A stretch of DNA of 64,000 nt from positions 17,740,847 through 17,804,846 of the forward strand of contig JAFMSR010000018.1 of NCBI GenBank assembly GCA_022818135.1, read 5' to 3'. This document shows, piece by piece, positions 58,806-64,000 of this stretch. A model generated the notes under the pieces. That model had not been told where the DNA came from, searched no databases, and saw only the letters and a list, made by a program, of their open reading frames with translations. This stretch comes from Saxidomus purpurata (taxonomy: Eukaryota > Mollusca > Bivalvia > Venerida > Veneridae). A program made the position numbers and the translations under genes. The stretch's first letter is position 1; every line of letters begins with the position of its first letter.

Positions 58806-59363
58806 TAGGGCTGACTATCGCAGCCAAATTTACTATCACGATAGTTATCGATAGTTAAAAGTACTATCACGATAGACTATCAATAGTTGGCTTCACTATC
58901 GCGATACTATCACAATAGTTTACATTATTACATACTATATATGTTGATTCAATTTGTTTGTATCAATACCTGTAATTAACTTCAATTCAGTATCAATATA
59001 ATCGTTACTAATTAAGAATGCTAAACCATTTTTATTGAACAGATACGCGTTATTAAAATTTTTCACTATGAAGTCATTGTATTGATGGATGGTTAGACGA
59101 CAATGACGTTTTAGGAACACAAACGTCGTCGTATATATAATCTTATTATAGCTCGTATGTAAACATAGCGTTTTATGGCATAGGAAAATCAACTACATTT
59201 TATGTAAATAATGCATTCAAAAATGAAAAAAACTATCGAGAAAAGTCGATAGCTGTCCGACTATCAACATAGTATCGATAGTGTGAAATTGCTATCGACT
59301 ATTGACTATCGGGTCTGATACAATCGCGATAAGTCGATAGTATCGACTATCGTTACACCCCTA
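58806..59363. mobile_element. hAT-type MITE with 8-bp target duplication
   Basis: Starts TAGGGCTGACTATCG and ends, on the complement, TAGGGGTGTAACGATAG. TATACTCA is repeated exactly on both sides (58798-58805 and 59364-59371). An 8-bp duplication with (C/T)AGGG ends is the signature of the hAT superfamily. Both subterminal regions are packed with ACTATCGATAG-type motifs, often palindromic, which are plausible transposase binding sites. No transposase is encoded; the 85-codon minus frame at 58935-59192 is unrecognised. Unit 1 of the duplication has the uninterrupted site 'attaaactcattg' at about 52095. Confidence 0.92.
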
Positions 59364-59758
59364 TATACTCATTTAAGAATATATTCATTTTTACCTAAAT
59401 ACTTGCTTTACTACGTAAATTTAAGTTGATTTATTACGAGCCCTTGAATATACCGGGTATTTATGACCCAGTCTTTTCGTATTTGTATTTCTGTTGTACC
59501 CACTCCCCGGTTACACCAAAGTCTCTGCAATTAATTTTAGAAAAGTATTGAGCGAACAAATGTTTTTAATGTTCTTATCCTAAACATTATAGTCCACAGG
59601 TACCACCCTGGACTTGATTGCCTGGCAAGATATAGATTACTCAAGCTACAGGTATGACTTTCACCGTTTCTGGTATCTTTCAATAGTTAATCATGCTGTA
59701 TAACTCGCTAAATATAAAACAAAATATGTTTGTTCATAAAATTCTGTTGGTAAAACTA

Positions 59759-59888
59759 GTTTGCAAAGTGATAAAATGGTATGAAATAGAAAGTAGAAAT
59801 AGTTTACAACATAATAAAAATAGAAATAGTATGCAAAATAATAAAATGGAAAGTAGAAATAGTTTGCAAAATAATAAAATGGAACAAA
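59759..59888 (+). repeat. 33-bp minisatellite, unit 2 copy
   Basis: Three to four units of the same 33-bp repeat as 52861-53050, better preserved here. It produces the frame at 59693-59899. Confidence 0.85.
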
Positions 59889-60889
59889 GGGAAAGATGAA
59901 ATAGCTTTTTCTTTATTTTTTACTTCACTTGCGTTCATTTTTCATTAATAATTGCTCATTTATTTTGCAGAACTCTCTAAAATTTGCTTTTGTTCGTGGT
60001 AAAGTCGTCATATCATATTTTAAGAATAACTTATCGTACAGTAAAGTGTTAGAGTGACCAGCTTCAAAGATTCGTCACGACCCTTTTATGATAGCTTTAC
60101 ATAATAAAATTGACAACAATGTGAAACGTGTGCTTCAGTTGTGTACATGTTGAAAATCGTTCTTTGACAATTTCTCTCATATAGATTCTCAATTATGAAA
60201 TGTTAAAATGTTAACAAAATTTCTGAATAAAATATCTTAACAACAAAATCACAAAGTAATGTTTAATTCTAACATTGCATGTACAAAATATAAAAAGGAT
60301 TAGCATAGTGTCGAAACCTTATTCCTAAAGATGTAAGCTAAATGTCAGTTAAGGATAATAGTTTTTGTCGATATAGACACTAAAACCGCAAAATTTGTAA
60401 GAGATTTCGAATGGAACAAGTTGCAAAATGTCCAAAACAGTTGTTTTTATGTCCATATACTTTTGACTCAAAGTTTACTAAGTAAAATATTTAACTGATT
60501 AAAGGAGAGCATTTAACAATGATCGACACTGTCTATAATAATACATAATTTTACGCATACCAAATATTCCATGGAACTTATTTGTTTCTGTTTTAATTAA
60601 TAGCCTAGATTACCATAAACAATGTAAAGGTCAAAAACTAAAAGCAATATTCCATATGTTTGATCAGTAATTAACAACATTGCATGAAAACGAAACGAAT
60701 TTATCTCTTTAAGCTTCGGAACATGAATTTGACATCAGCTAAATAAGCTGTTACTTCTCAAAAGGGAAAATTGCAGTTGAAAATAGAGCAAACAGCAACG
60801 GTGTTATAAAAGAGGCTTTTCATGTCTTTGCACAAAGTGTCTTAACGGTAAAATTAACCTTTATTTATACCAAAATCGCTCATAATTTT

Positions 60890-61115
60890 GCTTTTTAAAT
60901 TGGTAAGTACATGTTAGAATATATCGCAGTATTTTTTCAATTATATTGCGAAAAATAAAAAAGGCGTTCTGGCAACTAATTTTTATAAGAACGACTTATA
61001 TACGAAAGAAAGGAAATTATCAACATTGTTTAGAGTGAATAGAACATGGGTCTATCATTATCTGATCTGTACATTTATTTTACTATATCAGTAAATTCAG
61101 AGTGATCCTGGGATT
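60890..61115 (+). repeat. Dispersed repeat R3, copy 2
   Basis: Matches 18530-18765 in direct orientation, ending 'actatatcagtaaattcaga' and 'gtgatcctggga'. Confidence 0.7.
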
Positions 61116-61437
61116 TTAAATAAAAATGCTAGCAATAACATTGAAAAAAAGAGTATAATGTAATATTCAATAATACAATTGTACTTGGATTGGTTCTAAA
61201 TATAAACAATAGTACGTTATTTCATCGCCCTTAATGTACTAAGTGGTATAATTCGAAAGCGATATTTAGAAATTGTCAGATCATTTATAGAGAAGGTAAC
61301 GGCAATACAAGGCAAATGTATAAGAAAGCGATTCTTTCGATAAAAAAATAAGCACCCGTTCATAAATGACGTCAACTTAGTGATCATATCGGTTTTTTTT
61401 AATGGCATTGTAACAAAATGTCACTTGTCAGTGTGTG

Positions 61438-61506
61438 AGTTAGTGTCTGAACTCTGAATTATTCTTACCTAAGTGGTAAGAATAATTCAGAGTTCAGACA
61501 CTAACT
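61438..61506. repeat. Perfect hairpin, 32-bp arms, 5-base loop
   Basis: Arm 61438-61469 and arm 61475-61506 are exact complements; the loop is TAAGT (61470-61474). Pairing stops abruptly at 61437/61507. It could come from a recent snap-back copying event. A transcript would fold into a stem of small-RNA precursor size, though with an unusually perfect stem and small loop. Confidence 0.97.
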
Positions 61507-62939
61507 AAGCGGCTTGGAAATTATATGTTTGAATATTTTTAAATCTAATCATATGTTTGACCCGTTCGCATTTTATTATCAGTTGCCGGTAAGAATCCTG
61601 TAATGTAAATAAACTGCATTGAAAGCTCATCCTTATCATCTATAATTATCAGTTATCTTTCTACAGATAATTGAACTGTAAGTGAAGGTAAGAACATTAT
61701 GTTATAGTGTAACTTTGTATGAATGACGTAGCATATTCATAAATGTGCATATTCTGTTGCTTATGTTTTAGACGAATTCCATACGAAAGCTCTTCAAACA
61801 GTCCGTTAAATTATTTATTGACTATTTGTTTAGTATTAAATATATTACATATCATTATGAATCTGAATTTAAATCATTATATTTCTTTGAGTTAAATGTA
61901 CATTTCAATAAAAATATGCATGAAGCAATGTACATGTACTATATTGCCACTAGCAATTTTTAAGTTTTCGGCCATTTTAAAGTAGAGAATAAAGACAAAG
62001 CATACTTTATGCAACGTTGCGTTCTCTAAATGTCTTATCCCTTATGTTTTACAAACCTAGTCAGTCATAATATATTAGCAACAATTCTAACATGATTGTG
62101 TATACTTGCTGCATTCCTACTGCACAAGATATCTTTTAAAAATGAAATAAAACTTTCTAGTATCTGACTTTCTCTTTTGAACAAACTTATTGTTATTGCC
62201 CTGTTCAATAAGGCTGGGCTAATCAATAACAATATCTAACTTATACAATGGATATAAGACATATATCATTATTGTTCTTGTAAACATATATAACTAATTT
62301 AGAAATAATCATTCCTTGCATGTTGTGCGCTGTAACTCCCAATATACCAATAGAAAGCAATGGAAAGTTTCCATGCCAAGAGTCTATGTCTTTAAAGTAA
62401 TAAAGAAACAAACCGATCAGGCAAACATAACTATTTGCCCTAGAGTTCAATATACTGACATCACGGAAATATACACAACGCACATTAATTACTTTCAGCC
62501 GTTTACATTTGAGAAATGTTGGATAAAAGGCAGACAAGTTGGCTTTGTAGATAGCGTCTTGTTGCGTTGTGAATGTCAAAGATGTGTGCAAGTGGAACAA
62601 TGTTGTTGCTTCACGAAAATCACGTGGTATCAAGTCTGATTCATCATCTTAGGGTGAATTTAGGTGTCTTACCTTAGAGAAATTTCAGAACATTATTATA
62701 TGAATTTTACCTAATTGTTCAATATTTTCCTTACTGTACTTATTTTTACAGCATCTCTTATAATATAGTTTGTATATATGAATAAATTCTTTCAACTTTG
62801 TTTCTAATGTTTTCGGGTGTAGACAACGCTAAAGTCACATGACACGTCGCAGCAAGAATATTGATGGCTTATTTCACGTGACGCATTCGAAAATTATCGT
62901 ACCATAAAGAATGTAATGCTCCATAGATGCCCTAAAATT
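61507..62939. other. AT-rich stretch with one weak open frame
   Basis: A plus-strand frame at 62316-62639 (107 codons, cysteine-rich C-terminus) overlaps a 130-codon minus frame. The plus frame has no ATG at its called start, and neither matches a family I recognise. No repeat shared with the rest of the window was seen. Confidence 0.4.
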
Positions 62940-63983
62940 AATCAAAGCGCTGTGAGCGCTGAAGGCCTGGGGGCTATAGGTTAACTCCCCGAAAAACAAC
63001 TTTTCACCTACGTGTTCTGCGTTGAATCTTACCTAAAGCGCGGGTCGAAATGTGCAGAGGACGAAATTCAATATATGACACAGAATGAATGATTCACAAA
63101 TATATGGGTGACAGGGAAGTTTGTTTTATTATGAAATGTACGTTAAATGAAAAATAATCATTAAAACATTATAAAATGTTTAAGCCAGTACAAATAATTC
63201 GATCTGCGCTTTGTACAACTTCAAGCGATATGATCTGATGATGTGGATCGAAAATTATTGTGTACCAATGACAAGACCTTGAAACAGAAATAAACAAAGC
63301 AATACCAGCAATGAAATATAAATACAGTACTGTACAAATGTGTATAACAGAGAAAACAAAAATGATTCTGGGTTACCTTGTAGTTGTAATCAGTGAAACC
63401 GTTCACTGGGCCTCGACATGCAGCGTCCTCGATAAATGGCGGGTGAATTTGATCACGTTAGTTCCTTCTCTGGGAATGTACGTAAATTATATCTTTTTTT
63501 AGAGATATTTATTTTTAGGTAAATAATATATGTAATCGTTCGCAAATAACAAAGTTGTCAATGAAATAACATCGGAAATTTGAAAATCAAACTACAAACT
63601 CTTATATCGAGCTTCGTACGTTTTCGTAAATTTCCGTAAATATCCGTACTTTTCCGTGATATGCATATGATTATCTTCCGTAATCAGCTAACAGCGCATT
63701 AATTTCTAAAACAGAAAAAAATATAATGCAGCCCGTAAGCCAGCCCGTAAGTATATACCTTCCTGCAGTCGTTTGAAGTTTTATGTACTATTTTTATTTG
63801 TAACATGTTCTTATCATATGCGACATTCAAACAGAAGATTGATCTGGTCTGTCTTGCACTACTTTCGCATAGCGCATGTTTACAGTTGTTATTCGCACAT
63901 AGCACGGCTAAAATTCTTGCAGGGTTTGAAATGTGGTATACTAACTTAGGCCTTGGGGACTTTCAGTCCCCAGGCCAAAAACG
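62940..63983 (+). mobile_element. Dispersed element D, copy 2
   Basis: 1044 bp matching 40673-41570. Its 3' end keeps a full hairpin, GGCCTTGGGGACT / AGTCCCCAGGCC, followed by 'aaaaacg'; the hairpin is decayed in copy 1. Internal shared landmarks are 'acaagaccttgaaacagaaata', 'ggttaccttgtagttgta', 'aaatggcgggtga' and 'gttgtcaatgaaataac'. Minus frames in both copies share FVYFCFKVLS but are otherwise broken. Confidence 0.8.
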
Positions 63984-64000
63984 GTTTAGTTGTCCACCAA

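Larger units (their letters stand above)
54592..60739 (+). repeat. Segmental tandem duplication B, unit 2
   Basis: Second copy of 48190-54123. The anchors fall at about 54630, 55764, 57673, 58545, 60497 and 60710. The unit contains two things unit 1 lacks: an insert around 56945-57460 that holds a MITE fragment, and the hAT-type element at 58806-59363. Confidence 0.92.

Noticed and set aside
62316..62639. 107-codon plus frame with cysteine-rich end
   Set aside because: Called start is not ATG, a longer frame overlaps on the opposite strand, and no zinc-finger spacing or family pattern could be matched.

Overview
The window reads as AT-rich, intron- or intergene-type DNA of an animal, most probably a bivalve mollusc. 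This is inferred from the kinds of dispersed repeat present: a tRNA-headed SINE, short tandem arrays built round 'ggtcaattttgaccc' units that end in a 'gtgagctaaaa' hairpin, and many small non-autonomous DNA transposons. A short CCCTAA-type telomere-like tract fits a metazoan. No complete host protein gene can be supported. Nearly all open frames are short, start without a convincing ATG, or lie inside repeats. No bacterial, phage, CRISPR or rRNA feature is visible.

Layout. 1-12.5 kb: a SINE at the left edge, a GGAT microsatellite, homopolymer T/G tracts, three degenerate tandem arrays (2.35-3.16, 4.6-5.9 and 11.45-12.18 kb), a palindromic foldback element (8.78-9.34 kb) and the first full copy of a TTAA-flanked MITE (10.4-10.9 kb). 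12.5-15.05 kb: the best-defined object, a 2.5 kb Mutator-like element. Its 103-bp terminal inverted repeats differ at one base. It carries the N-terminal exon of a Mutator-like transposase on the minus strand, two hairpins and TGACGTCA sites upstream of that exon, and a nested SINE with a perfect 10-bp target duplication. 15-26 kb: mostly unique-looking DNA with a few old dispersed repeats. 25.97-27.19 kb: an unusual element with long inverted ends made of TTTTGACTT-type repeats, a telomere-like tract and two adjacent hairpins. 29.1 kb: a 133-bp palindrome. 31.9-37.9 kb: a diverged tandem segmental duplication of about 3 kb. 40.7-42.1 kb: a dispersed element (second copy at 62.9-64.0 kb) followed by a 79-bp minisatellite. 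43.3-44.4 kb: another full MITE and two weak candidate exons. 48.2-60.7 kb: a tandem duplication of about 6 kb. Its second unit contains a hAT-type MITE with an 8-bp target duplication, and the matching place in the first unit is an empty site. 61.4 kb: a perfect 32-bp-arm hairpin.

The window therefore records layers of events: old segmental duplications, later MITE and SINE insertions, and at least one nested insertion. The only recognisable protein-coding fragment belongs to a transposon. Coordinates of diverged repeats come from reading by eye and are approximate at the edges; coordinates of inverted-repeat ends and target duplications were counted base by base.
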